Notes: a model not told the origin generated them from the letters alone. 64,000 nt of DNA from Billgrantia antri (GCF_019430905.1 NZ_JAHYCA010000004.1:1-64000), one strand, 5' to 3'. Positions 43,834 to 51,174 are shown, counted from the stretch's first letter. Numbers and translations: made by a program.

Positions 43834-43980
43834 ATGTCTATCAAGATTGGCGGCTTTGAACTGGCTCTGCACTTCGGTGACGTGTACCTGAGGGTGCCGC
43901 GCTGGTTTGACCTCGCATGGAACTCGACAGGGTTCTATGTGAGCCGCCTCAGCGGGACCAGCCAACGCAGTACTATCTGA
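43834..43980 (+). CDS. 48-residue protein of unknown function
   Basis: Reads 'MSIKIGGFELALHFGDVYLR' and then 'VPRWFDLAWNSTGFYVSR': alternating hydrophobic residues suggest a small beta-sheet protein. GGGAA lies about eight bases before ATG 43834. It is followed by a strong terminator, which supports it being transcribed. Not recognised; similar-sized proteins occur in phages and plasmids. Confidence 0.5.
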   Translation: MSIKIGGFELALHFGDVYLRVPRWFDLAWNSTGFYVSRLSGTSQRSTI

Positions 43981-43985
43981 ATGTC

Positions 43986-44048
43986 GAAGGCTCCCTTTTC
44001 TGAGAATATGTCTTGTTCTCGTCATTGGGAGCCTTCTTTATTTTTTTC
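43986..44048 (+). terminator. strong rho-independent terminator
   Basis: GAAGGCTCCC (43986-43995) pairs with GGGAGCCTTC (44027-44036), with an inner GAGAA/TTCTC stem, followed by a long T-rich run to 44048. It ends the rightward island transcript before the convergent HEPN-like gene. Confidence 0.9.
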
Positions 44049-44082
44049 TGCTTGAAGCTAATTTGGAGAGCAGACCTAAAGG

Positions 44083-44721
44083 CTACCCGTTTTGGCCTGT
44101 ACGGCTGGCCTCCCATTCATTGAAAAGCCTCCTCTCGACATTCCGCCTGAAGCAACCGTTCTGCTCAAGCATATTGAGACGCCCGCATACGGCAGCAGTG
44201 GCTAACGGGAGATTAGAGAAGTCCTCATTAGGGTCAATATCCGCGATCTTGAAGAAGAGTCTCAGTTTCTCGAAGATTTTTCCTTGGTCGGCTTCAAGCT
44301 CATGGGCAACGCAATTACGCGCATCACGAATCAGCTTCGTTGCCTCTAAGACTTTCTTGTCCTCTTCATCAGATAGCAGCGCTAGTGCAAGTGTCCGAGC
44401 CATTCCGAATTGAAGGTTCTTGAGATGCGATGAGTTCTCAACTCTAGATCTGGCTAACGATAGTAACGCTCTCTCTACCAAGAGGTCGGCCCTGATGATT
44501 TTCAGGTCCAGGTCATTCATATCGTCAAAACCGAACATCATGTAATAAATCTGTTCACGTTTCTCAGAAGGAAACTTGCTGAGGTGATGGATCAAGGAGA
44601 GTGCTGTCACTGGGGACGCTAGAGGTTCACCTCCGTCATGCGTTTGCTCAGTGAGCTGCCAGAGCTTCTTGAGCAATTTATCATCCACAGTAGGACGCTG
44701 CTGGTCATCCTTGGATGTCAT
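44083..44721 (-). CDS. HEPN-like protein with Rx4H motif, possible RNase of a defence or toxin system
   Basis: 212 residues, mostly helical. 'LKIIRADLLVERALLSLARS' and 'LQFGMARTLALALLSDEEDK' resemble the first helices of HEPN/MltR-like proteins, and 'LIRDARNCVAHELEADQ' holds Arg135-x4-His140, the usual catalytic HEPN pattern. HEPN domains are common RNases in toxin-antitoxin and anti-phage systems; this assignment rests on pattern only. Start 44721 follows GGAGGG. Only island gene on the minus strand besides the tRNA; its promoter must lie near the right arm repeats. Confidence 0.65.
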   Translation of the reverse strand: MTSKDDQQRPTVDDKLLKKLWQLTEQTHDGGEPLASPVTALSLIHHLSKFPSEKREQIYYMMFGFDDMNDLDLKIIRADLLVERALLSLARSRVENSSHLKNLQFGMARTLALALLSDEEDKKVLEATKLIRDARNCVAHELEADQGKIFEKLRLFFKIADIDPNEDFSNLPLATAAVCGRLNMLEQNGCFRRNVERRLFNEWEASRTGQNG

Positions 44722-44805
44722 GCTGCCAGCCCTCCAAATCAGGCCGCAATTTGGGTGAACGGACCCCAAGGCGGCTAACGGTACAAGCTTCTAGCTAGAA
44801 ACAGA

Positions 44806-44826
44806 TGTGGTAAGTCTATGTGGTAA
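44806..44826 (+). repeat. pair of TGTGGTAA repeats, right integrase arm sites
   Basis: TGTGGTAA at 44806-44813 and 44819-44826, again 13 bases apart, the nearer copy 64 bases from the right att core. The near copies at both ends share the longer form ATGTGGTAAATA; the far copies share TGTGGTAAG. Confidence 0.7.
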
Positions 44827-44834
44827 ATAAGCGA

Positions 44835-44881
44835 AAGGGCATGTCCCCTAAGCTATTGATAAGCCTCAGAAACATGCCCTT
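44835..44881. repeat. 10-base inverted repeat between arm sites and attR
   Basis: AAGGGCATGT (44835-44844) is the exact inverse of ACATGCCCTT (44872-44881), with 27 bases between. It follows the tRNA on the minus strand, so it may replace the displaced terminator or be a recombination-protein site. Confidence 0.5.
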
Positions 44882-44890
44882 GAATTCGAG

Positions 44891-44908
44891 GTGGCGGAGG
44901 GACAGGGA
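44891..44908. repeat. right attachment site (attR core)
   Basis: Perfect copy of 39119-39136, lying in the T-arm/acceptor/CCA part of tRNA-Ser, so integration restored the gene. Confidence 0.9.
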
Positions 44909-44981
44909 TTCGAACCCTGGAAGGGCGTTAACCCTTGCCGGTTTTCAAGACCGGTGCATTCAACCGCTCTGCCATCCCTCC
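44892..44981 (-). tRNA. tRNA-Ser (anticodon UGA)
   Basis: 90 bases including an encoded CCA. On the minus strand GGAGGGA opens the acceptor stem and TCCCTCC closes it; the anticodon loop reads CTTGAAA with TGA; a long variable arm (about 44918-44938) and the T-arm GGTTCGAATCC are present, as expected for serine. Confidence 0.97.
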
Positions 44982-44996
44982 GGCTCACGGGGGCGA

Positions 44997-45024
44997 ATAT
45001 TACCAGTTACACTGACAAGGTCAA
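44997..45024 (-). promoter_or_regulatory. tRNA-Ser promoter
   Basis: On the minus strand TTGACC (45019-45024), 16 bases, TAATAT (44997-45002), placing the transcription start a few bases before the tRNA. Confidence 0.8.
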
Positions 45025-45064
45025 GTGGGTTTCACCTTGCAACATCAGATGAGTAGAGCAGGTC

Positions 45065-45508
45065 ATGGCCGAGCATGACGCGGAAGGCGTGAAACCAACC
45101 CCTGCCGTCGCGGTGGCAGTGGTGGAACGGGGCAGGGTACTGATGGTTCGCCGCCGGCATCCTCCCCATGCCGATATGCTGGCGCTGCCAGGAGGGCGAA
45201 TCGAATCGGGGGAGACGCTATTCGAGGCAGCCGTGCGCGAGCTGAACGAAGAAACCGGCCTGGTTGCCGAAGCCCAGCGTGTGGTCACCGCCATCGATCA
45301 GCTACATTATGATAATGGAGGCTGGCTGCTTAGCCACTTCGTCATCGTGGTGGTGGCATGTCGACGGGTAGCGGGCAATGGCGTCGCAGGCGACGATGCA
45401 AGCGAAATCCACTGGCTGGAATCGCGGCAAATCAGAGAAGCGTCTGACCTGTGCGCCAGCGCGCGTCAGGTCGCCCTCGAGCTACTTGAAGGCGGGCAAC
45501 GCCGATGA
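45065..45508 (+). CDS. Nudix hydrolase
   Basis: 147 residues. Complete Nudix box, beginning 'GGRIESGETLFEAAVREL' and ending 'NEETGL'. It opens 'PAVAVAVVERGRVLMVRRRH', like ADP-ribose/NUDT1-type enzymes. It hydrolyses a nucleoside diphosphate derivative; which one is not evident. Starts 83 bases from the tRNA on the opposite strand. Confidence 0.9.
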   Translation: MAEHDAEGVKPTPAVAVAVVERGRVLMVRRRHPPHADMLALPGGRIESGETLFEAAVRELNEETGLVAEAQRVVTAIDQLHYDNGGWLLSHFVIVVVACRRVAGNGVAGDDASEIHWLESRQIREASDLCASARQVALELLEGGQRR

Positions 45509-45617
45509 AGAGGCGTTGAGTCGTGCAGAACTAAGGACTTGCGTCGGGAACCAAGCAACGGCATCCTTGGTCCACTGCAGAGATCAACCAAGATCAATCA
45601 CAGGGAGCTCTGGATCA

Positions 45618-46286
45618 ATGGCCTATCACGACACACATGTGGCACAGCATTCGTCACAGGCCGTCAGCGCCAGCAAGGTGTTGCGCAATACCTATGCACT
45701 GCTGGCGATGACACTGCTGTTCTCCGCCGTCACAGCGGGTGCCGCCATGGCCATGGGCGTCGAAAGAATGAACATCTTCGTGTTCTTCATCGGCGCATAC
45801 GGCTTGATGTTCCTGGTGCACAAGACGGCCAATTCAGCCGCCGGTCTGCTGGCAACCTTCGCCTTCACCGGCTTCATGGGCTTCACTCTCGGCCCGATTC
45901 TCAGTGCCTACCTGGCGCTGCCCAACGGGGCTGCGCTGATCATGAACGCCCTGGCCATGACCGGGCTTACCTTCATTGGCCTTTCGGCCGTGGCCCTGGT
46001 CACCAAGAAGGACTTCAGCTTCCTCGGCAACTTCCTGATGGCGGGCGCCATCGTGCTGATCCTGGCCATGGTGGCGGGCCTGATCTTCCAGATCCCCACC
46101 CTGATGCTGATGGTATCGGCCGGCTTCGTGCTGTTCGCCTCGGCTGCCATTCTCTTCCAGACCAGCGAAATCGTGCACCGTGCCGGCGAGACCAACTACA
46201 TCCTGGCCACCATTACGCTCTACGTTTCGATCTACAATCTCTTCGTCAGCCTGCTATCGCTGCTCGGTATCATGAGTAGCGACTGA
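45618..46286 (+). CDS. yccA: Bax inhibitor-1/YccA family membrane protein
   Basis: 222 residues, seven hydrophobic segments. 'LRNTYALLAMTLLFSAVTAG', 'GFMGFTLGPILSAYLALPNG', 'ALVTKKDFSFLGNFLMAGAI' and 'ILATITLYVSIYNLFVSLLS' match YccA, which modulates FtsH proteolysis of membrane proteins. AGGGAG lies upstream of ATG 45618. The yccA-tus order is conserved in related bacteria. A terminator follows. Confidence 0.93.
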   Translation: MAYHDTHVAQHSSQAVSASKVLRNTYALLAMTLLFSAVTAGAAMAMGVERMNIFVFFIGAYGLMFLVHKTANSAAGLLATFAFTGFMGFTLGPILSAYLALPNGAALIMNALAMTGLTFIGLSAVALVTKKDFSFLGNFLMAGAIVLILAMVAGLIFQIPTLMLMVSAGFVLFASAAILFQTSEIVHRAGETNYILATITLYVSIYNLFVSLLSLLGIMSSD

Positions 46287-46304
46287 GTCAGGAAGGTGCC
46301 GTAC

Positions 46305-46328
46305 CAGGCCCCGCCAGTGCGGGGCCTG
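46305..46328 (+). terminator. hairpin terminator after yccA
   Basis: CAGGCCCCGC-CAGT-GCGGGGCCTG, ten perfect pairs, followed by a short T-rich stretch (CGTGTTTGAG). Confidence 0.75.
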
Positions 46329-46354
46329 CGTGTTTGAGAACGCAGGAATCGCCC

Positions 46355-46747
46355 ATGCGCTACGGTCTACTCGTCGAGGGTGCTCCATATAGCAGTCAAG
46401 CATCCCATTCCGCACTGCGTTTTGCCTCGGCGCTGGTGGCCAGAGGGCATCGGGTCGAGAGTGTCTTCTTCTACCACGATGGCGTCTATAATGCGTCTCG
46501 CCTCGCTGCGCCACCTCAGGATGAACCGCATCTCTACGATGCCTGGCGCTCGCTCAGCGCCGAGCACGGAACTCAACTGCAAGTCTGCATCGCCGCCGCA
46601 CTGCGCCGCGGGCTTCTCGATGCCCGGGAAGCCGACCGCCACGGCAAGACGGGCCATAGCGTCGAATCCCCTTTCGAGCTGACGGGACTCGGCCAGTTGA
46701 TCGACCTGGGGCGGGAGGTCGATCGCCTGGTGACCTTCGCTCCTTGA
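46355..46747 (+). CDS. tusD: sulfur relay protein TusD
   Basis: 130 residues. DsrE fold, with catalytic Cys78 in 'QLQVCIAAALRRGLLDA', the same position as in E. coli TusD. TusBCD takes persulfide sulfur from TusA and passes it to TusE for 2-thiouridine at the tRNA wobble position. Start 46355 follows AGGA. First gene of tusDCBE. Confidence 0.95.
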   Translation: MRYGLLVEGAPYSSQASHSALRFASALVARGHRVESVFFYHDGVYNASRLAAPPQDEPHLYDAWRSLSAEHGTQLQVCIAAALRRGLLDAREADRHGKTGHSVESPFELTGLGQLIDLGREVDRLVTFAP

Positions 46748-46756
46748 GGATCCATG

Positions 46757-47134
46757 ATGTCGTCAACCGTCGATTTCAGCGGTGACCTGCTGGTCATCCT
46801 GCGCCATGCTCCACACGGCAGCAGCTGGCTGCGCGAAGGCCTCGATACCGCACTGGTGGCTGCCGCTTTCGGTCAAACGGTGAGCTTGCTGTTCCAGAGC
46901 GATGGGGTACTGGCGCTGACCAAAGGGCAGGGGGCCGGCCCGCTGGGTCAGAAGGGTACGGCGGCCACGCTGGATATGCTGGCCATGTACGATATCGAGT
47001 CGCTCTACCTCGATCCGGAGGCACTAGAGCGTTTTGGGCTCGGCGAGCAGGATCTACTGCTTCCCGCCGTCGCACTAGATGCCGCTTCGCTCCCGCGACT
47101 CATTGCCGGGCATCGGCTGGTTCTCACGTTCTGA
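46757..47134 (+). CDS. tusC: sulfur relay protein TusC
   Basis: 125 residues, DsrF-like. 'LLVILRHAPHGSSWLREGLD' and 'AAAFGQTVSLLFQSDGVLAL' are typical, as is 'LDMLAMYDIESLYLDPEALE'. Structural partner in the TusBCD hexamer. ATG 46757 has GAGGA six bases upstream; the adjacent ATG at 46754 is too close to it. Confidence 0.93.
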   Translation: MSSTVDFSGDLLVILRHAPHGSSWLREGLDTALVAAAFGQTVSLLFQSDGVLALTKGQGAGPLGQKGTAATLDMLAMYDIESLYLDPEALERFGLGEQDLLLPAVALDAASLPRLIAGHRLVLTF

Positions 47135-47163
47135 CTGGCCGTCATGTTGCCAAGAGGGTGCAA

Positions 47164-47454
47164 ATGATCCTGCATATTCTCAATCGTCCGCCCAGTTCGA
47201 GCCTGGCGTATCGTGACGCACTCGCTGCCATGGACGCCACGGATCGACTGCTGCTGATCGAGGATGGCGTTCTGGGAGCCCTGACGGCCCAGATTCGTCA
47301 CTTCCAGGCGATTGAAGGTCGCCTGTTCGCCCTGCGCGAGGATCTGAGCGCGCGCGGTCTCGAGGGACAATGCGACGCCAGTGTGCAGGTCATCGACGTG
47401 GATGGCTTCGTTACATTGACAGAAGAAGCCGACAAGACAGTGAGCTGGTTCTAA
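47164..47454 (+). CDS. tusB: sulfur relay protein TusB
   Basis: 96 residues, DsrH-like: 'MILHILNRPPSSSLAYRDAL' and 'DRLLLIEDGVLGAL', ending 'FVTLTEEADKTVSWF'. Third subunit of TusBCD. ATG 47164 with GAGGG upstream; a GTG at 47158 is in frame. Its TAA overlaps the tusE ATG by one base. Confidence 0.92.
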   Translation: MILHILNRPPSSSLAYRDALAAMDATDRLLLIEDGVLGALTAQIRHFQAIEGRLFALREDLSARGLEGQCDASVQVIDVDGFVTLTEEADKTVSWF

Positions 47455-47807
47455 TGGCTTCCTCGGAGATCGCACGCTACCTGGATACCGGCAACGGCCG
47501 CGTCGCCCTGGATCCCGAAGGCTATCTCGTCGAACTATCGGAGTGGACTCCGGCCGTGGCCCAAGCGCTAGCCGCCGAGGAGGGGCGAGAGCTGACGGAG
47601 GAGCACTGGGAGGTGCTCAAAGTGATACGCCACTTCTATGAACGCTATGAAGCTTCCCCGGCCATGCGTCCGCTGGTCAAGGCGGTGGGCCAGGCGCTGG
47701 GGCCGGAAAAGGGTCGTTCGCTGCATCTGATGAAACTCTTTCCCGACAGCCCCGCCAAGGTGGCAGCGCGCCTTGCCGGGCTGCCCAAGCCCGCCAACTG
47801 TCTCTAA
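47454..47807 (+). CDS. tusE: sulfur relay protein TusE (DsrC/gamma family)
   Basis: 117 residues. 'LDPEGYLVELSEWTPAVAQA' and 'LTEEHWEVLKVIRHFYERYE' are DsrC/TusE hallmarks. The persulfide-carrying Cys116 is the next-to-last residue in 'LPKPANCL', as in E. coli TusE. It passes sulfur from TusBCD to MnmA. Coupled to tusB through TAATG. Confidence 0.95.
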   Translation: MASSEIARYLDTGNGRVALDPEGYLVELSEWTPAVAQALAAEEGRELTEEHWEVLKVIRHFYERYEASPAMRPLVKAVGQALGPEKGRSLHLMKLFPDSPAKVAARLAGLPKPANCL

Positions 47808-47818
47808 CGGCCCCGGCA

Positions 47819-48394
47819 ATGAACTTTCTGGCTCATGCCTGGCTTGCCCGCGGCGGCAGCGATGACTTCCTCTATGGCAACCTGATTGCCGACGGCGTCA
47901 AGGGCAGCGACCTCAGCGCCTGGCCTTTGGAAGTGGCCAGCGGTATTCGACACCATCGCCGAGTCGACGCCTTCGTCGATACACACCCGGTGGTCCTCGC
48001 GGTACGCCGGCGCGCACCTCAGGAGTATCGACGTTATGCGGGCATTGCCCTCGATCTGGTGTGGGACCACTTCGTGGCACGGGAGCTCGCACTGGACCAG
48101 TTGCCGTCTCACCTGGTCCAGCGCAGTTACCGGGTGCTGAGCCACCGGCCTGCACCGGCGCGCCTGGAGCGGATGATCCCGGCTCTGGTCGCCCAGGACT
48201 GGCTGCATCGTTACGCCGACTTCGACTTCACCTGCGATGCGGTGCGCGGTATCGGTCGGCGTCTGTCCGGGCCAAACCGCCTGGCCGCCCTGGTTCCCTG
48301 GCTGGAAGAGGACTACGCCGCCCTGGAGCAAGACTTTTATCGGCTATGGCCCGCAGTCGCCAAAGCACTGGAAGTGGCGCCCGACGGTCCATGA
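47819..48394 (+). CDS. acpH: acyl carrier protein phosphodiesterase
   Basis: 191 residues. 'MNFLAHAWLARGGSDDFLYG' and 'NLIADGVKG' open the AcpH/DUF479 family; 'GIRHHRRVDAFVDTHPVV' supplies the metal-binding His/Asp set. It removes 4'-phosphopantetheine from holo-ACP. It follows tusE by 11 bases and may share its transcript. Convergent with moeA (8 bases apart). Confidence 0.92.
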   Translation: MNFLAHAWLARGGSDDFLYGNLIADGVKGSDLSAWPLEVASGIRHHRRVDAFVDTHPVVLAVRRRAPQEYRRYAGIALDLVWDHFVARELALDQLPSHLVQRSYRVLSHRPAPARLERMIPALVAQDWLHRYADFDFTCDAVRGIGRRLSGPNRLAALVPWLEEDYAALEQDFYRLWPAVAKALEVAPDGP

Positions 48395-48402
48395 CCGATG
48401 TC

Positions 48403-49611
48403 TCAATCACTCCTTAGCCAGAGGCACTCGACCGTATCGCCGGGTTCAATCTGGCTATCCGCCGGTACGACGGCCAGCGCATCGGCCCCCACACAGGAAG
48501 AGAGCACGCCGGAGCCCTGGTCGGCAAAGGCATGGGCGGTAATCCCGCCTTGTTCCATGGACAGGGTAACGCGCATGTAGTGCCATCGTGGCCCCGTGCG
48601 GGTAGAGAAGGCGGCTTTTGCGGCCAACTTCGGCAGGCTGGCCAGATTCGGACAGGCGAGCAGGGCGCCCATCAGCGGGCGCAGGAACAGCCAGGCGGCA
48701 ACGAAGCTGGAGACGGGGTTGCCGGGCAGCCCGACGAAGCGGACCTCGCGCCCGTCGCTGGTGTCGAGCCGCCCCAGCGCCAGTGGCTTGCCGGGCTTGA
48801 GCGCCAGGCGCCACAGGTCGAGCCGGCCGATCACCTCGATGGCCGCCTTGACGTGATCCTCCTCGCCAACGCTGACGCCGCCAGTGCTCACCACGACATC
48901 GGCCTGCTCGGCGGCGAGTGCCAGCATGGCCCGGGTGCCTTCGGCATCGTCGGGCATCGAGGCAATGAACGAGACTTCGGCGCCGAAACGCTGCAGCAGG
49001 TCCTTCAGCATGGGCCGGTTGCTGTTGTATATCTGGCCGGCGGCCAGCGGCTGGCCCGGTTCGATGATCTCGTCGCCGCTGTTGAGCAGGGCGACGCGCG
49101 GGCGGCGTCTCACTGAGACTTCCATCACACCCTGGCTGGCCAGATGCCCAAGTGCGGCGGCGTCCAGACGCTGACCGGCCTCGAGCAGCACCGCACCTGC
49201 CGCCACGTCGCTGCCGCGATGGCGCACGTTGTTGTCGGCCGGCACCTGAAGCGGTACGTCCGCTGCGTCATCGACGACCTCGACCTTTTCCTGCATGACC
49301 ACGCAATCGGCGCCGGGGGGTAGCGGGGCGCCGGTGAAGATTCGCGCGCAGGTGCCGCGCGACAGAGGTCGCGGCTCGCTGCCAGCGGCAATGCGCTGGA
49401 CGATCGGCAAACGCTTGCCGGCGTCTTCATGGTGCAGGGCGTAACCGTCCATGGCGCTGTTGTCGAACGGCGGCACGTCGAGGCGGGCGATGACCTCCTC
49501 GGCCAGCACACGGCGTCCGGCCTGCTCACAGGGAAGGGTTTCGGCCTCGACGGGGGAGACGTCCTTAATCAGGGCGGCCAGCGCCGCCTCGACGGATTGC
49601 AGCTCAGACAT
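48403..49611 (-). CDS. moeA: molybdopterin molybdenumtransferase
   Basis: 402 residues. 'VPPFDNSAMDGYALH', 'ARIFTGAPLPPGADCVVMQE', 'NVRHRGSDVAAGAVLLEAGQ', 'ALLNSGDEIIEPGQPLAAGQ', 'STGGVSVGEEDHVKAAIE' and 'VGLPGNPVSSFVAAWLFLRP' are MoeA landmarks. It inserts molybdate into adenylylated molybdopterin. Start 49611 has GAGG upstream and overlaps moaB by eight bases. Confidence 0.95.
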   Translation of the reverse strand: MSELQSVEAALAALIKDVSPVEAETLPCEQAGRRVLAEEVIARLDVPPFDNSAMDGYALHHEDAGKRLPIVQRIAAGSEPRPLSRGTCARIFTGAPLPPGADCVVMQEKVEVVDDAADVPLQVPADNNVRHRGSDVAAGAVLLEAGQRLDAAALGHLASQGVMEVSVRRRPRVALLNSGDEIIEPGQPLAAGQIYNSNRPMLKDLLQRFGAEVSFIASMPDDAEGTRAMLALAAEQADVVVSTGGVSVGEEDHVKAAIEVIGRLDLWRLALKPGKPLALGRLDTSDGREVRFVGLPGNPVSSFVAAWLFLRPLMGALLACPNLASLPKLAAKAAFSTRTGPRWHYMRVTLSMEQGGITAHAFADQGSGVLSSCVGADALAVVPADSQIEPGDTVECLWLRSD

Positions 49612-50131
49612 GCTGGCCTCGTTCGGGGATGACCAGATTGGCGAAGTTGCATGGCTTATGGCGGCTGTCGAGCTGCTCGGCGAGCAGGCCGTCCCAGGCC
49701 GTGCGACAGGCTCCGCTCGAGCCCGGCAGACAGAAGATCGCGGTAGCGTTGGCCAGCCCGCCGAGGCAGCGACTCTGGATGGTCGAGCTGCCGATCTCCT
49801 GCCAGGAGAGCTGACGAAACTGCTCACCGAAGCCCTCGATGTGCTTGTCGAGCAGCACCGACACCGCTTCGGGCGTGGAGTCCCGCCCGGTAAAACCGGT
49901 CCCGCCAGTGGTCAGTATCACCTGAACGTCGGGATCGGCAATCCACTCGGCGACCACAGCACGGATACGGTAGACATCGTCGATGACGATGCGCCGCTCA
50001 GCCAGCCGATGGCCTGCCTCGGTGAGTCGCTCCGCGAGCAGGGCGCCGCTGCGATCGCTGCTGAAATCACGTGTGTCCGAAATGGTCAGAACCGCGATGC
50101 GTAGCGGGATCGGGATCATGGCCTCGCTCAT
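49604..50131 (-). CDS. moaB: molybdenum cofactor biosynthesis protein B
   Basis: 175 residues. MogA/MoaB fold: 'IAVLTISDTRDFSSDRSGAL', 'VILTTGGTGFTGRDSTPEAV', 'STIQSRCLGGLANATAIFCL' and 'PGSSGACRTAWDGLLAEQLD'. Thought to adenylylate molybdopterin before MoeA. Start 50131 overlaps the upstream DUF1244 gene by ATGA. An ATG at 50119 is also in frame. Confidence 0.93.
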   Translation of the reverse strand: MSEAMIPIPLRIAVLTISDTRDFSSDRSGALLAERLTEAGHRLAERRIVIDDVYRIRAVVAEWIADPDVQVILTTGGTGFTGRDSTPEAVSVLLDKHIEGFGEQFRQLSWQEIGSSTIQSRCLGGLANATAIFCLPGSSGACRTAWDGLLAEQLDSRHKPCNFANLVIPERGQHV

Positions 50132-50448
50132 GATTGCGCGTCCCGCTTGCGGGCCTGGCGCGCCTCGAAGGCGGCCTGCTGTTCCGGCGTTGCCTCCTGC
50201 TGATAATTGGCTTTCCACTCGGCGTAGGGCATGCCGTAGACGTATTCGCGCGCGGACTCATAGTCGAGTTCGGCGCCCTGTTCGTCGGCAGCGGCCACCA
50301 GCCACTTGGAAAGACAGTTGCGGCAGAAATCGGCCAGTATCATCAGGTCGATGTTCTGCACGTCCTTGTTGGCGTCCAGATGCCGGAGCAGGCGGCGAAA
50401 GGCGGCCGCCTCGAGCTGGGTGCGTGTGGCGTCGTCGAGATGCTGCAT
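50128..50448 (-). CDS. DUF1244 family protein
   Basis: 106 residues. 'AAAFRRLLRHLDANKDVQNI', 'DLMILADFCRNCLSKWLVAA' and 'EYVYGMPYAEWKANYQQEA' are the DUF1244 core, including the conserved FCRNC Cys pair. Function unknown. Start 50448 follows GGAG. It heads the moaB-moeA transcript, linked by a four-base overlap, which hints at metal or cofactor metabolism but does not prove it. Confidence 0.88.
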   Translation of the reverse strand: MQHLDDATRTQLEAAAFRRLLRHLDANKDVQNIDLMILADFCRNCLSKWLVAAADEQGAELDYESAREYVYGMPYAEWKANYQQEATPEQQAAFEARQARKRDAQS

Positions 50449-50509
50449 GACGTAGGCTCCTGGTTGAGTCGCCTCAGGATAACAAAATGACATCGTGCGT
50501 GGCTGCTAC

Positions 50510-51142
50510 TCAGGCCGTATCGCCGCGGGTACAGACCGAAAGGACGACGGCATCGTCTTCGCTCAACGAGACCAGTGCGTGCCCCATGTCGCTGTCGAAG
50601 TAGATGCTGTCGCCACGTGACAGCTGCAGCGGCTCATAGAACTCGGTATAGAGACAAATCTCGCCCTCCAGCACCATCAGGAACTCCTCGCCATCGTGGC
50701 GCACCCACTCGCTGAACTCGTCGAAGCTGCGTGCCCGCACGATGGTCTTGAAAGGGATCATACGCTTTTGGGCCAGTTCGCAGCTGAGCAGCTCGTGCTC
50801 GTAGGTAGGGGTAGGATGAAGCTGGCCCTCACCACGCCGGGTCAGGTCACGGCGCCCCATGGTGCGTGGCTGAACTTTCGGCGGCGTCAGCAGCTGCGGC
50901 AGGTCGATGTTCAGGCCGTTGATCAGTTTCTGCACGGCGGTGAACGTCGGCGAGATCTGGTCGTTCTCGATCTTGGAAAGGGTAGAGCGGGCCAGGCCGG
51001 TACGCTGGCTGACATCCTCAAGCGTCCACTGGTTGGCCAGGCGAATTTCCTTGAGTCTCTCGCCGAGCCGCAGCGGTTCGACGAACGGTTTGCGGCCCGA
51101 GGCGATGCGCAGTGCGGCCTGCTGGTCGGTATTGGCGGACAT
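50510..51142 (-). CDS. XRE-family regulator with C-terminal cupin domain
   Basis: 210 residues. Helix-turn-helix at about 25-80 ('LGERLKEIRLANQWTLEDVS', 'QRTGLARSTLSKIENDQISP') and a cupin at about 125-205 ('WVRHDGEEFLMVLEGEICLY', 'LQLSRGDSIYFDSDMGHALV'). Family members sense small molecules such as polyamine or amino-acid derivatives. Start 51142; a GTG at 51154 is in frame. A perfect dyad just upstream may be its own operator. Its target may be the divergent-side deacetylase gene. Confidence 0.88.
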   Translation of the reverse strand: MSANTDQQAALRIASGRKPFVEPLRLGERLKEIRLANQWTLEDVSQRTGLARSTLSKIENDQISPTFTAVQKLINGLNIDLPQLLTPPKVQPRTMGRRDLTRRGEGQLHPTPTYEHELLSCELAQKRMIPFKTIVRARSFDEFSEWVRHDGEEFLMVLEGEICLYTEFYEPLQLSRGDSIYFDSDMGHALVSLSEDDAVVLSVCTRGDTA

Positions 51143-51157
51143 TGACGTGTTCACTAT

Positions 51158-51174
51158 AGGAAACAGAGTTTCCT
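51158..51174. promoter_or_regulatory. candidate autoregulatory operator of the XRE-cupin gene
   Basis: AGGAAAC-AGA-GTTTCCT, a perfect dyad with three-base spacer. On the minus strand it is directly followed by TATAGT (51152-51157), a plausible -10, so bound regulator would block transcription. Confidence 0.6.

Larger units (their letters stand above)
39119..44908. mobile_element. tRNA-Ser integrated genomic island, about 5.8 kb
   Basis: Bounded by a perfect 18-base repeat GTGGCGGAGGGACAGGGA, at 39119-39136 and at 44891-44908; the right copy is the 3' end of an intact tRNA-Ser. A tyrosine integrase lies just inside the left end. Base composition is visibly richer in A/T than the flanks. Contents: integrase, small membrane protein, KilA-N protein, RNase HI with structured leader, serine resolvase, short unknown protein, HEPN-like protein. 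No capsid, replication, conjugation or recognised resistance gene is seen, so it may be a satellite mobilised by other elements. Confidence 0.92.

Noticed and set aside
44835..44881. Inverted repeat read as the tRNA-Ser terminator.
   Set aside because: A 27-base loop and no T-run make it a poor terminator; the strong terminator at 39082-39107 fits better as the original one.
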